NCBI GenBank assembly: GCA_958439425.1
Contig: CAUBVH010000003.1
Span: 96,122 to 160,121, forward strand
Origin: an uncultured Collinsella sp.
Lineage (GTDB): Bacteria; Actinomycetota; Coriobacteriia; Coriobacteriales; Coriobacteriaceae
Direction of reading: 5' to 3'
DNA: 64,000 nt
This document shows, piece by piece, positions 11,876 to 20,210 of the stretch (positions are counted from its first letter, which is position 1; the number at the start of each line of letters is the position of its first letter). The notes under the pieces were generated by a model. The model was not told the origin of the DNA. It made no database searches and was given only the letters and a program-made list of their open reading frames with translations. Both the position numbers and the translations under genes were made by a program.

Positions 11876-13180
11876 TTAGGCATCCCAGGCGTCGCGGCCG
11901 CGCAGCGCGCGCAGACCAATGTCGTGACGCAGGGTCTTGCCCTCAAAATCGATCTTCTCGCAGGCCTCATAGGCAAGGTTGCGGGCGTTCTCGAACGTGT
12001 CGCCCAGCGCGGTCACGGCGAGCACGCGGCCGCCGTTGGTCACGAGCTGGCCGTCCACCACGGCGGTGCCGGCGTGGTACACCGTCACGTTCTCCATGGC
12101 CTCGGCATCCTCGATACCGGTGATGACCTTGCCCTTCTCGTAGCTGCCGGGATAGCCCGCACTCGTCAGGACAACGGCCACGGCCCACTCGTCACGCCAA
12201 TCGAGCTCAATCTGGTCGAGCTCGCAGTTAGCGCAGGCGAGTATGACCTCGACCAGGTCGTTCTTAAGGCGCGGCAGCACGACCTGCGTCTCGGGGTCGC
12301 CAAAGCGGGCGTTGAACTCCAACACCTTGGGGCCGGCGGGGGTAAGCATAAAGCCGCCGTACAGGCAGCCGCGGTAGTCGATGCCCTCGGCAGCAAGCTC
12401 GGCAACGGTCTGCTCCATGACCGCCACCATGGTGGCGTGCTCCTCGTCGGTCACGATGGGCACCGGGCTGTAGACGCCCATGCCGCCGGTGTTGGGACCC
12501 TTGTCGCCCTCGAGCGCGCGCTTGTGGTCCTGCGAGGTGGCCATGGGGCGCACGGTCTTGCCGTCGGTAAAGGCCAAAAGCGAGCACTCGGGGCCGGTCA
12601 GCATCTCCTCGATGACCACAGTATTGCCGGCATCGCCAAAGGTGCCGCCAAAGCACTCGCGCACGGCCTCCTCGGCCTGCTCAAGTTCGATCGCCACGAT
12701 GACGCCCTTGCCCGCGGCAAGGCCGTCGGCCTTGACGACCAGCGGGGCGCCCTGCTCGCGCACGTAGGCGAGAGCCGAAGCCTCGTCGGTGAACGAGCCG
12801 TAGGCTGCCGTCGGGATACCGGCGCGCTCCATGAGCTGCTTGGAGAACAGCTTGGAGCCCTCCATCTGGGCACCCTCGGCACCCGGGCCAAAGCACGGGA
12901 TGCCCGCCGCGCGCACGGCGTCGGCCACGCCCACCACGAGCGGGGCCTCGGGGCCGATCACCACGAGTCCGCATCCGTGGCTCTGGGCAAACGCCGCCAC
13001 GGCCGCAGGATCGCAATCGTCGAGAACCACGTTCTCGCCGCAGCTCGCGGTGCCGCCGTTGCCCGGCGCAATGTAGAGCTTGCCGGCGCGCGGTGATGCT
13101 GCGAGCTTGGCCGCCAGAGCGTGCTCGCGGCCGCCGCTGCCCAACAACAGGATGTCGATGGTTTGAGTGTCCGCCTTCAA
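11876..13180 (-). CDS. purD: Phosphoribosylamine-glycine ligase
   Basis: PurD catalyses the second step of purine synthesis, joining glycine to phosphoribosylamine with ATP. The 434 residues match the family. Diagnostic parts are ILLLGSGGREHALAAKL at the start, VIGPEAPLVVGVADAVR, an ATP-grasp core (VVKADGLAAGKGVIVA), TGGMGVYSPVP, and EFNARFGDPETQVVLPRL. The start is a TTG at 13180 (Met-Lys-Ala-Asp-Thr) behind GAGGAGG with 6-nt spacing. The open frame runs about 56 codons further upstream, but that part is not PurD-like and lies in the purA terminator region. purA lies directly upstream on the same strand. Confidence 0.96.
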   Translation of the reverse strand: MKADTQTIDILLLGSGGREHALAAKLAASPRAGKLYIAPGNGGTASCGENVVLDDCDPAAVAAFAQSHGCGLVVIGPEAPLVVGVADAVRAAGIPCFGPGAEGAQMEGSKLFSKQLMERAGIPTAAYGSFTDEASALAYVREQGAPLVVKADGLAAGKGVIVAIELEQAEEAVRECFGGTFGDAGNTVVIEEMLTGPECSLLAFTDGKTVRPMATSQDHKRALEGDKGPNTGGMGVYSPVPIVTDEEHATMVAVMEQTVAELAAEGIDYRGCLYGGFMLTPAGPKVLEFNARFGDPETQVVLPRLKNDLVEVILACANCELDQIELDWRDEWAVAVVLTSAGYPGSYEKGKVITGIEDAEAMENVTVYHAGTAVVDGQLVTNGGRVLAVTALGDTFENARNLAYEACEKIDFEGKTLRHDIGLRALRGRDAWDA

Positions 13181-13234
13181 GGGTGCCTCCTCTATGGATG
13201 AATGGCCCGCTCCGCGCGAGCCCTTTGCAAGCAA

Positions 13235-13276
13235 ATATACCCCTCGGCCGCCCGCTTGGGCTGCAAAGGGGTATAT
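13235..13276 (-). terminator. Probable terminator of purA
   Basis: The arms ATATACCCCT (13235-13244) and AGGGGTATAT (13267-13276) are perfectly complementary around a G+C-rich loop. On the minus strand the stem is followed by TTTGC, a short T-run. It lies about 23 nt past the purA stop. Confidence 0.6.
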
Positions 13277-13298
13277 CGCAATAACCAAATAGTCCCGA

Positions 13299-14585
13299 TT
13301 ACTTCCAGAATCGGTTGATGATCTGCTCGCGACCGGCGCCGACGCCAATGAACGTCACGCGGGTGTGTGCCAGATCCTCGATAAACGCCACGTAGTCCTG
13401 AGCCTCCTGCGGCAGCTCATCAAAGCTGCGGCAACCGGTGATGTCGCACTTCCAGCCGGGGAGCTCCTCGTAGATGGGCTTGGCATGCTCAAAGCGCACC
13501 TGATGCTCGGGCACGCTGGTGTAGCGCTCGCCATCGACGTCGTAGGCCACGCACACCTTGATGGTGTCGAAGGCCGAAAGCACGTCGAGCTTAGTCAGGG
13601 CGATATCGGTGAGGCCGTTGACGCGTGAGGCGTAGTTGGCGATGGGGCCGTCGAACCAGCCGCAGCGACGACGGCGACCGGTGGTCACACCGTACTCATA
13701 GCCCTCCTCGGTCAGCGTGTGACCGGCCTCGGACTCATAGGAAAGCTCGGTGGGCATGGGGCCCGAACCGACGCGGGTGATATAGGCCTTCATGACGCCC
13801 AGCACGCGGTCGACGTTCTTCATGCCCACGCCGGAGCCGGTGATGGCGCCGCCGGCGGTGCAGTTGGAAGACGTCACGTACGGATAGGTGCCGTGGTCGA
13901 TGTCGAGCAACGTCGCCTGGGCGCCCTCAAACAGCAGGTCCTTGCCCTCATCGATCATGTTGTTGAGCAGCAGGCTCGTCTCGGTGATGTAGGGACGCAG
14001 GCGCTCGGCCATGGGCAGGTACTCGTCGCAAATCTGGTCCACGGTGTAGGTGGGCAGGTTGTAGATGAGCTCAAGCTCGGGGTTCACGCGGGCGAGAGCG
14101 GTCTCCAGCTTGTCGCGGAACAGCGCCTCGTCCAGCATATCCTGCATGCGCAGGCCAATGCGGGCCATCTTGTCCTGATAGCACGGACCGATACCGCGCT
14201 TGGTGGTACCGATGTTCTTCTTGCCGAGCTTCTGCTCAAAGGCGCCATCCAGGTCGATGTGGTACGGCATGATGACATGCGCGTTGCCGCTAATCTTGAG
14301 GTTCTTGGTGGTGATGCCGTCGGCCTCAAACATGTCGATCTCCTCAAGGACAACCTTGGGGTTGACGACGCAGCCGTTACCGATCACCGACACATGGTCG
14401 GAATACATGATGCCGGAGGGCACCTGGTGCAGGCCGTACTTCTTGCCGTTGACGACGATGGTGTGGCCGGCGTTGTTGCCGCCCGAGTAGCGCACGACGG
14501 CATCGAAGTCGCCGGCGACCAGGTCGCAGATCTTACCCTTGCCCTCATCGCCCCACTGGGCACCGACCAAAACGGTTGACGGCAT
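13299..14585 (-). CDS. purA: Adenylosuccinate synthase
   Basis: PurA joins IMP and aspartate with GTP, the first committed step to AMP. The 428 residues match the family exactly. Seen are the P-loop-like LVGAQWGDEGKGKICDLVAG, the IMP-binding YSGGNNAGHTI, GTTKRGIGPCYQDKMAR, the TTGRRRRCGWFD motif, and the C-terminal guanine-binding part (FIGVGAGREQII). It starts at ATG 14585 (MPSTVLVGAQWGD). The next enzyme of the pathway, purB, is on the far side of the origin at 57971, so the purine genes here are dispersed. Confidence 0.97.
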   Translation of the reverse strand: MPSTVLVGAQWGDEGKGKICDLVAGDFDAVVRYSGGNNAGHTIVVNGKKYGLHQVPSGIMYSDHVSVIGNGCVVNPKVVLEEIDMFEADGITTKNLKISGNAHVIMPYHIDLDGAFEQKLGKKNIGTTKRGIGPCYQDKMARIGLRMQDMLDEALFRDKLETALARVNPELELIYNLPTYTVDQICDEYLPMAERLRPYITETSLLLNNMIDEGKDLLFEGAQATLLDIDHGTYPYVTSSNCTAGGAITGSGVGMKNVDRVLGVMKAYITRVGSGPMPTELSYESEAGHTLTEEGYEYGVTTGRRRRCGWFDGPIANYASRVNGLTDIALTKLDVLSAFDTIKVCVAYDVDGERYTSVPEHQVRFEHAKPIYEELPGWKCDITGCRSFDELPQEAQDYVAFIEDLAHTRVTFIGVGAGREQIINRFWK

Positions 14586-14678
14586 GTTTACTCCTTACAT
14601 TCATGGACTGTCTACGCGCCACGCCGGCACGCAGAAGCACAAAACATTCCCAGTATACCCGTGCAACGGGCGCCTGTC

Positions 14679-16070
14679 CTACTCCTCGGCATGTGCCCCA
14701 TCAAGCTCATAGAACTTGGTGGATGCCGGCAGGAACATCAGGTCGACGTCGCCGATCGGGCCCGAACGGTTCTTGGCCACGACGATACGCGTAACGCCCT
14801 CGTCGGGTCGATCGTCGCGCGAGGCTTCGGCCTCGTCGGCGGAGCGGTCCAAGAACATAACGATATCGGCGTCCTGCTCGATGGAGCCCGATTCACGAAG
14901 GTCGGAAAGCTGCGGGCGCTTGCCGGTACGGGATTCGACCTGACGCGAGAGCTGCGACAGCGCGATGAGCGGGATCTTGAGTTCCTTGGCCATGATCTTC
15001 AGACCACGCGACATCTCGGAGACCTCGACGGTACGGCTCTCGGAGCGGCGTCCCGGCGGAGGACTCACCAGCTGCAGGTAGTCCAGGATGATGATGGCCT
15101 TCTCCTTGTTGTGGAGCATGCGGCGGCTCTTGGCGCGAATCTCGGTCACTGTGGTGCCGGGCGTATCGTCAATCAGAATATCGAGCTTGGACAAGGTCTG
15201 CGTGGCCTCGTTGATATTGGCCCACTGCTCGGGGCTAATGCGGCCCATGCGGAAGTCACTGATCGAAATCATGGCGTAGGCGCAAATCAGACGCTGGGCA
15301 ATTTCCTTGCCCGACATCTCCAGCGAGAAGAAGCCGACGGTATAACCGGCCGCGGCAGCGTTGAGCGCCAGATTCAGGGCGAACGACGTCTTACCCACAG
15401 CAGGGCGGGCGCCGATGATGATGAGCTGGCCCTCGCGAAAACCCATGAGCATGCGGTCGAGCGACGGGAAGCCCGTGGGCACGCCCGCAGCCTGGCCGCC
15501 TGCCTGGCACACTTCCTCGGCCTCGTTATAGGCCTCGACCATAAACTCGGTCAGCGTCTTGTAGCTCGACTTGACCTCGCGCGCCGTGACCTTGAGCAAC
15601 TTGCTCTCGGCCAGCTCCACGACCTCTTTGGTATCGGTGGGAGCGTTATAGGCCAGCGCGTTGATCTCGTTGGTGGCGCCGATCAGCTCACGCAGCATCG
15701 AATCGCGGCGAACGATAGCGGCATGGTGCTGCCAGTTGACGAGCGACAGGGTCTGACCCATCAACTCCAAAATGTAGGCCTCGCCGCCCACGGCATCAAG
15801 CTTGTTGATGCTTCGCAGGTAATCGATCAGCGAGATGGAGTCGATGGGAATGCGGCTGTTGTACATATCGACCATCGCGGTATAGATGGTCTTATGAATG
15901 GGCCGGTAGAAGTCATCGGGCTGCAGCTCGACCTGGGCCTCTTCGACCACCTCGGGCGATAGCAGCATAGCGGCCAGTACATTGGCCTCTGCATCTTGGT
16001 TTTGGGGAAGACCCAACTTGGAGCCGCGGTCCTCAACCGTCAGCCCGGTCTCCCTATCGTCATATGCCAT
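14679..16070 (-). CDS. dnaB: Replicative DNA helicase
   Basis: DnaB is the hexameric 5'-3' helicase at the fork. The N-terminal domain (LPQNQDAEANVLAAMLLSPE) is followed by a RecA-type ATPase with Walker A GARPAVGKTSFALN, the Walker B region IILDYLQLV, and the DnaB motif SQLSRQVESRTGKRPQLSDL. The 463 residues are normal and there is no intein. ATG at 16070 (MAYDDRETG) is preferred because GAGGA lies 5 nt upstream; ATG at 16082 in the same frame is the alternative. The replication genes dciA and dnaA, whose products help load DnaB, are 16-20 kb away in this window. Confidence 0.96.
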   Translation of the reverse strand: MAYDDRETGLTVEDRGSKLGLPQNQDAEANVLAAMLLSPEVVEEAQVELQPDDFYRPIHKTIYTAMVDMYNSRIPIDSISLIDYLRSINKLDAVGGEAYILELMGQTLSLVNWQHHAAIVRRDSMLRELIGATNEINALAYNAPTDTKEVVELAESKLLKVTAREVKSSYKTLTEFMVEAYNEAEEVCQAGGQAAGVPTGFPSLDRMLMGFREGQLIIIGARPAVGKTSFALNLALNAAAAGYTVGFFSLEMSGKEIAQRLICAYAMISISDFRMGRISPEQWANINEATQTLSKLDILIDDTPGTTVTEIRAKSRRMLHNKEKAIIILDYLQLVSPPPGRRSESRTVEVSEMSRGLKIMAKELKIPLIALSQLSRQVESRTGKRPQLSDLRESGSIEQDADIVMFLDRSADEAEASRDDRPDEGVTRIVVAKNRSGPIGDVDLMFLPASTKFYELDGAHAEE

Positions 16071-16234
16071 GAGCATCCTCATTCATATCGCCTGCGAGCA
16101 TCCATAGTATCAGCCACGGTCCCAAAACGCGCCGCGCGCCGCCAATCATCACCGAACCAAACGGATGAACGGTCCTGTATATAGGACTTCGACGCAACGT
16201 TCACCATGACACTCACTCAGCGCAAAAAACAAAA

Positions 16235-16260
16235 GGGCGCCCTGGTTTCCCAGAGCGCCC
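16235..16260 (-). terminator. Terminator of the rpsF-ssb-rpsR-rplI operon
   Basis: The stem GGGCGCcCTGG/CCAGaGCGCCC has a 3-4 nt loop, and the minus strand continues TTTTGTTTTTTG. It lies 35 nt after the rplI stop. Confidence 0.88.
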
Positions 16261-16294
16261 TTCTTAGAACAAGATTGTTGCGTTGCAGCAAATG

Positions 16295-16834
16295 CTACTC
16301 GGCAGCAGCCTCAGTCTCGACCTCGGCGGTCTCGGCCTCGGCGACCTCAGCGGCCTCCTCGACCTCAGCCTCGGCAGCGAGCTCCTCGGCGGTAACGCCG
16401 ACGAGAACGACAACCTCGGCCTTGATCTCGCGGTACAGCGAGATGGCAACGGTGTGGGCACCGGCAACCTTGATGGGCTTACCGAGCTCGACGCGCTTGC
16501 GGTCGATGTCCATACCGAGCTGAGCCTTGATGGCGTCAGCGATCATAGCGGCGGTAACGGAGCCAAAGAGGATGCCCTCGTCGCCGACCTTGACGTCAAC
16601 GGTGACCGTCTTGCCCTCGAAGGCAGCCTTGGTCTCGTTGGCGGTAGCCAGACGGACGGCCTCGCGCTTGGCGATGTTGTTGCGACGCTCGTCAAGCTGC
16701 TTGAGGTTGCCCTTGGTGGCGGCAACAGCGAGCTTCTTGGGGAACAGGAAGTTCTCAGCGTAACCCTGAGCGACCTCTACGACGTCACCCTCGCCGCCCT
16801 TGCCCTTGATCTCATCGAGAAGAATAACCTTCAT
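16295..16834 (-). CDS. rplI: Ribosomal protein bL9 with an acidic C-terminal tail
   Basis: L9 is an elongated 50S protein bound at the base of the L1 stalk. The N-terminal domain MKVILLDEIKGKGGEGDVVE and connecting helix are canonical. The protein is 179 residues against the usual 150. The extra length is a C-terminal run made almost wholly of Ala, Glu and Val (EAEVEEAAEVAEAE onward), likely disordered. Last gene of the rpsF operon; GGGAGA precedes the ATG. Confidence 0.96.
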   Translation of the reverse strand: MKVILLDEIKGKGGEGDVVEVAQGYAENFLFPKKLAVAATKGNLKQLDERRNNIAKREAVRLATANETKAAFEGKTVTVDVKVGDEGILFGSVTAAMIADAIKAQLGMDIDRKRVELGKPIKVAGAHTVAISLYREIKAEVVVLVGVTAEELAAEAEVEEAAEVAEAETAEVETEAAAE

Positions 16835-16849
16835 GATGCGTCTCCCTTC

Positions 16850-17116
16850 TTAGCCGCGGTCGCGGTTGCCACGAGAGGAAACCACGGGGACGGTGTACGG
16901 CAGGAGAGCCATCTCGCGGGCGCGCTTGATGGCGTTGGCGATGTCATGCTGATGCTGCGTGCAAGCGCCAGTGACGCGACGGGGCTTAATCTTGCCACGG
17001 TCGGTCATGTACTTACGGAGAAGCTGAGTGTCCTTATAGTCGATGAACTCAGTGTTCTCCTTGCAGAACTGGCAGTACTTACGACGCGGCTGACGTGCAG
17101 AAAAATCATTAGCCAT
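16850..17116 (-). CDS. rpsR: Ribosomal protein bS18
   Basis: S18 binds S6 in the 30S platform. The 88 residues start MANDFSARQPRRKYCQFCKE and contain KPRRVTGACTQHQHDIANAI. Cys in YCQFC plus Cys and His in GACTQHQH suggest the zinc-binding (C+) form. The ATG at 17116 fits the family; the frame extends 17 codons further upstream without S18 character. It lies 15 nt before rplI. Confidence 0.96.
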   Translation of the reverse strand: MANDFSARQPRRKYCQFCKENTEFIDYKDTQLLRKYMTDRGKIKPRRVTGACTQHQHDIANAIKRAREMALLPYTVPVVSSRGNRDRG

Positions 17117-17188
17117 GTCAAAATACCTTTCGTTTGGCAACTTCGGCGAACCGAAGCCGCCTCTCACTCAAAAATAGGTGAACAACCC

Positions 17189-17641
17189 TTAGAACGGGAT
17201 GTCCTCATCGTAGACGTCGACCGCGGGCGGCGTAGCCACCGGTGCGGCAGGACGTGCTGCGGGCGCGGGAGCTGCGGGGGCGTAACCGCCCTGGTCGTAG
17301 CCACCCTGGCCACCACGGGAGCTCATAAACTCGATCTCATCGACGATGACCTCAAGCTTGCTCCGGCGCTGGCCGTCGCGCTCCCAAGAGCTGTAGCGCA
17401 GCTTGCCCTCGATCGCGACCTTGTTTCCCTTTGCCAGGAAACGGCTCACGGCCTCGGCGCGGGTGCCGAACATGGTGCAGTCGACAAAGTTGGGATAGTC
17501 CTCCCACTCGCCAGTCTGCGGGTTGCGGCGACGATCGTTCACGGCGACGCCAAAGGACAGAACCTGGGTTCCGCCGGCGGTGGCGCGCAGCTCGGGATCG
17601 CGGGTGAGGTTACCGGTGATGTTCACTCGATTGATGCTCAT
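17189..17641 (-). CDS. ssb: Single-stranded DNA-binding protein
   Basis: 150 residues. The N-terminal OB fold (MSINRVNITGNLTRDPELRA to about residue 105) is followed by a Gly/Pro/Ala-rich linker and the acidic tip DEDIPF, which binds partner proteins such as RecO and PriA. Its place between rpsF and rpsR is the widespread arrangement. It protects single strands during replication and repair. Confidence 0.97.
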   Translation of the reverse strand: MSINRVNITGNLTRDPELRATAGGTQVLSFGVAVNDRRRNPQTGEWEDYPNFVDCTMFGTRAEAVSRFLAKGNKVAIEGKLRYSSWERDGQRRSKLEVIVDEIEFMSSRGGQGGYDQGGYAPAAPAPAARPAAPVATPPAVDVYDEDIPF

Positions 17642-17689
17642 AACTCACTACTTCCTCTTGGGGCACAAGCCCAGTCCAAAACGACAGTC

Positions 17690-17983
17690 TTACTCCTGGT
17701 CGTCGCGACGGACGATCATGTGGCGGACCACAGCGTCGGTGATGCGCAGGACGCGATCAAGCTCGGCGATCTGGGTAGGATCTGCGTGGAAGTTGATGAG
17801 GGTGTAGTCACCATCGGTGAGGTCGTTGATCTCGTAGGCGAGCTTGCGCTTGCCCCACTCGTCAACGGAGTCGACCTTGCCAGCGCCCTCAGCGATCGTG
17901 GTATCGATACGCTTCATAACAGCGAGACGAGTCTCGGGGTCGAGCGACGGGTCAACAAAGAACAGCAGTTCATAAGCCTTCAT
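17690..17983 (-). CDS. rpsF: Ribosomal protein bS6
   Basis: 97 residues, MKAYELLFFVDPSLDPETRL onward, with GKRKLAYEINDLTDGDYTLI typical of S6. ATG at 17983 lies behind AGAGGAGG. First gene of the four-gene operon, transcribed from a promoter at 18055-18083. Confidence 0.96.
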   Translation of the reverse strand: MKAYELLFFVDPSLDPETRLAVMKRIDTTIAEGAGKVDSVDEWGKRKLAYEINDLTDGDYTLINFHADPTQIAELDRVLRITDAVVRHMIVRRDDQE

Positions 17984-18009
17984 ATTGTCACCTCCTCTGG
18001 GCAAATGTG

Positions 18010-18038
18010 GCTTCAGGTCGTGAAGGTGCGCCTGAAGC
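18010..18038 (-). promoter_or_regulatory. Hairpin in the rpsF 5' leader
   Basis: GCTTCAGG and CCTGAAGC (8 bp) enclose a 13-nt loop between the promoter and the rpsF start. S6:S18 complexes regulate this operon in many bacteria through a leader RNA. I do not see a clear match to that motif, so this is only a candidate. Confidence 0.3.
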
Positions 18039-18054
18039 AGGAAAAGACTTGGTA

Positions 18055-18083
18055 ATAATATCTTTCAACCTCCCAGGCTGCAA
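18055..18083 (-). promoter_or_regulatory. Promoter of the rpsF operon
   Basis: On the minus strand TTGCAG (18083-18078) and TATTAT (18060-18055) are separated by 17 nt. This places the transcript start about 65 nt upstream of rpsF. Confidence 0.65.
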
Positions 18084-18434
18084 GAATATGCAGCTACAAC
18101 CTCATGACCTCCACATATGTCCATATTCGCACGACGTTTCATGCGCATTCCAACCAAATGCCGACCAAGAGCTTGACGGATTTGTGGACAAGATACGGTG
18201 CCGCGGGGACAAGCTGAGCCAAGCCGCAGGTCAGTGGGCGCATGGTTGCGGTCGCGAAATGCATACCAGTGGTCTAATTGATCGCCAAAAAGAATTTAAA
18301 TTCGTTTGCTCGTGGTCAATAAAGTCCTTTTTTGAACAATTCGCTTAGCATGATTTAGCTGGTCAGACTGCATGTGCCGCACGTTTTAGGCATAGCGCGA
18401 GACACTGTGGATCAAAAAATGCTAAGTTTTCGGC
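18084..18434. other. Intergenic stretch, no gene supported
   Basis: This is the middle of the 495-bp gap between rpsF and the first tRNA-Ser gene. It is less G+C-rich than its surroundings near 18290-18420. It contains a single TTGTCCACA on the minus strand (18183-18191), a classic actinobacterial DnaA-box sequence, but only one. A frame open from about 18007 has no ribosome binding site and no recognisable features. Confidence 0.5.
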
Positions 18435-18462
18435 TTGCACCTTACGATTCCTCGTGTATACT
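18435..18462 (+). promoter_or_regulatory. Promoter of the tRNA-Ser pair
   Basis: TTGCAC (18435-18440) and TATACT (18457-18462) are 16 nt apart, and the tRNA begins 16 nt further on. Confidence 0.7.
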
Positions 18463-18478
18463 AACTTTCGCATTTAAC

Positions 18479-18569
18479 GGAGAGTTGTCCGAGTGGCCGA
18501 AGGAGCACGATTGGAAATCGTGTAGGCGTCAAAAGCGTCTCCAGGGTTCAAATCCCTGACTCTCCGCCA
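18479..18569 (+). tRNA. tRNA-Ser (anticodon GGA)
   Basis: Acceptor GGAGAGT pairs with ACTCTCC. The anticodon loop TTGGAAA gives GGA, read as Ser UCC/UCU. A long variable arm is present, the T arm has GGTTCAAATCC, and CCA is encoded at 18567-18569. Confidence 0.95.
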
Positions 18570-18617
18570 GTTAATTCCAAAGCAGGCCTTCGAGCCTGCT
18601 TTGTTTTTACCCCACGC

Positions 18618-18708
18618 GGAGGGGTGGCAGAGTGGTTGAATGCGGCGGTCTCGAAAACCGTTTGGCCTGTATAAGGTCACGAGGGTTCGAATCCCTCCTC
18701 CTCCGCCA
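18618..18708 (+). tRNA. tRNA-Ser (anticodon CGA)
   Basis: The acceptor stem is GGAGGGG/CTCCTCC with one G-U. The anticodon loop CTCGAAA gives CGA (codon UCG). A long variable arm, T arm GAGGGTTCGAATCCCTC and encoded CCA are present. It follows the GGA tRNA-Ser by about 50 nt and is followed by a terminator. Confidence 0.95.
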
Positions 18709-18721
18709 TTTTGGTTGAGAA

Positions 18722-18746
18722 AGCTCCCGAAAACGGGGGCTTTTTT
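18722..18746 (+). terminator. Terminator of the tRNA-Ser pair
   Basis: AGCTCCCG and CGGGGGCT pair across AAAA and are followed by six T residues. Confidence 0.85.
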
Positions 18747-18772
18747 GTTTAGAGTCCCTTACAAGCAAATAC

Positions 18773-18797
18773 GGCGGAGGAGGAGGGATTCGAACCC
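18773..18797 (-). repeat. Inverted copy of the 3' end of tRNA-Ser(CGA)
   Basis: These 25 nt are the exact reverse complement of the T arm plus acceptor 3' strand of the tRNA at 18618-18708. They cannot form a tRNA alone. Such remnants usually mark integration at a tRNA 3' end, although here the orientation is inverted. Confidence 0.75.
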
Positions 18798-18812
18798 GCC
18801 CTTCCCTCAAAA

Positions 18813-18873
18813 ACATGTACGTCAGCCTCCAAAACCGACATTTTTCGACATCTTTGAAGGCTGACGTACACGT
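18813..18873. repeat. Hairpin repeat, copy 1 (after the nuclease gene)
   Basis: The arms ACATGTACGTCAGCCTCCAAA and TTTGAAGGCTGACGTACACGT pair with two mismatches around an 18-19 nt loop. On the minus strand the stem is followed by TTTTT, so it may terminate the nuclease gene. Nearly the same sequence lies in reverse orientation at 20014-20074. Confidence 0.8.
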
Positions 18874-18898
18874 TTGGATTGAGCTCACGGGAGTGGCA

Positions 18899-19906
18899 CT
18901 ATTCGGAAGGCGCCTCTTCGTCTCGCATACCTTTCCAGTTGCGGATAAGAGCCTTGCGTAGTTCGTTTTGCTCTCGCTGGTGCCCGGTGTCGGTACAGCG
19001 AGGCATGCCGAGTGCTTCGCGAATGTTGTTCATGGCGCGGTGAAAGGCGAGTTGGCTGCCGAACTGAGCCGAAGTGAGCGTAACGATTCGATATCCCATT
19101 TGGGAGAGAACGGCCTCTCGCTCCGCATCTGCTCCTTTGCGCTCGAACTCATCGTGAAAACCGCCCTTATATTCGATACCGAGCTCCCTACGCTTGTAGG
19201 TAACGAGCGCATCGATTTTAAGTGTTCGAGCTTTGGCGCAATGCCAGAGACGTTGAGGGATCTCGAGTGGTTTGTTGAGTTCGATACCTCGGATGCCAAC
19301 GCCGCCTTCGCTTGTTGGGAGTGAGAGGGCGATTGCCGAAGCGGTCTCCATAGGCGAGGCCGAGCGATCGTAGATATGCCTGAGCGCGAGCCGTGCACGT
19401 GTGGCACCGGGTTTGCCGGGATGCCGATCGAGCAGTTCGATTATTTCATCCTTGGAGGTGGTGGCTGGTTGCTCGGTATAAGGGTCGGCGGGATTGAGCC
19501 TCATGCGATAATCGCCGCAAACTTCATAGCCATATTCGAGATATTCGATCCTATCCATCCACTCGGCAGCGAGCACGAAGGTGAAGGCTTCGTCGGTGAT
19601 GAAGATTCCGGGCGTCAACTCGTTAATATGCTCGTAGGGAAGATTTTGTCCAAGAATGTGGCAAATGACGCCTTTGGTGCGAATTCGCTCGAATTCGAAT
19701 ACAACCGAGATATCGATAGTCTTGAGCATATCGGACGGAATGCCGCAGTCGATAAGTGCCTGCCGTATGCGCGCAACGCGTTGTTGGGTGGAGATGCCTT
19801 GTGCGCCTATCTGGTAGTCGTGCCGCGCAAGAGACTGAACCAAATTCTGGGGTGCATGATGGACAAGCCATGCGGTTTTATGCGAAATGAGAACAGGGGT
19901 ATCCAT
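18899..19906 (-). CDS. Putative PD-(D/E)XK (DUF559/Vsr-like) endonuclease-domain protein
   Basis: 335 residues. The C-terminal part has the spacing of a PD-(D/E)XK nuclease: Asp in IDALVTYKRR, then Glu-Tyr-Lys in LGIEYKGGFHDE, followed by DAEREAVLSQMGYRIVTLTS, as in DUF559 and Vsr-like proteins. The middle part (GKPGATRARLALRHIYD, ASPMETASAIAL) resembles the linker found in many actinobacterial proteins that pair an N-terminal domain with such a nuclease, sometimes labelled AbiEi-like. The target is unknown. It stands alone between inverted copies of a hairpin repeat and close to a tRNA-Ser remnant, which suggests transfer. A role in defence or a stray-nuclease family is possible; neither is shown. 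Confidence 0.8.
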   Translation of the reverse strand: MDTPVLISHKTAWLVHHAPQNLVQSLARHDYQIGAQGISTQQRVARIRQALIDCGIPSDMLKTIDISVVFEFERIRTKGVICHILGQNLPYEHINELTPGIFITDEAFTFVLAAEWMDRIEYLEYGYEVCGDYRMRLNPADPYTEQPATTSKDEIIELLDRHPGKPGATRARLALRHIYDRSASPMETASAIALSLPTSEGGVGIRGIELNKPLEIPQRLWHCAKARTLKIDALVTYKRRELGIEYKGGFHDEFERKGADAEREAVLSQMGYRIVTLTSAQFGSQLAFHRAMNNIREALGMPRCTDTGHQREQNELRKALIRNWKGMRDEEAPSE

Positions 19907-20013
19907 TGAGGGCCTCTCGCTCTGAGCCGGTATCCAACTCTTATGTCCGTTGAAGTGGGGAAATATACCGGATGTGAGTAAATCAACTCACTCATGCTGT
20001 GAACCCAATCCAA

Positions 20014-20074
20014 ACATGTACGTCAGCCTCCAAAGATGTCGAAAAATGTCGTTTTTGGAGGCTGATGTACATGT
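20014..20074. repeat. Hairpin repeat, copy 2 (upstream of the nuclease gene)
   Basis: The arms ACATGTACGTCAGCCTCCAAA and TTTGGAGGCTGATGTACATGT pair with one mismatch. As a whole it is the reverse complement of the 18813-18873 copy with few differences, including flanking bases (CAATCCAAAC). It occupies part of the 304-bp gap between the nuclease gene and the TRIC gene; nothing else is visible in that gap. Confidence 0.8.
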
Positions 20075-20210
20075 TTTGGACCCCTGGCATTCCAGTAACG
20101 CCACGCCCGCGCCCAGTCCCTACCGTTTGCCGAGCAATAGGGTCTCAATCGCCGCCAACCATGTACTATGTACGGGCATTGTTCAAACCCGAGAATCAAA
20201 GGACCTCATC

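Noticed and set aside
11087..13096. 669-codon plus-strand open frame over purD
   Set aside because: Antisense shadow of purD and the NUDIX gene; its composition follows the codon pattern of the real genes.
14679..16070. Intein in dnaB
   Set aside because: Walker A and downstream motifs are contiguous at normal length.
18183..18191. TTGTCCACA as a DnaA box far from dnaA
   Set aside because: A single copy without neighbours; not evidence of an origin, though it could be a titration site.
18007..18348. 113-codon plus-strand open frame upstream of the tRNA-Ser genes
   Set aside because: No ribosome binding site, overlaps the rpsF promoter and leader, no family features.
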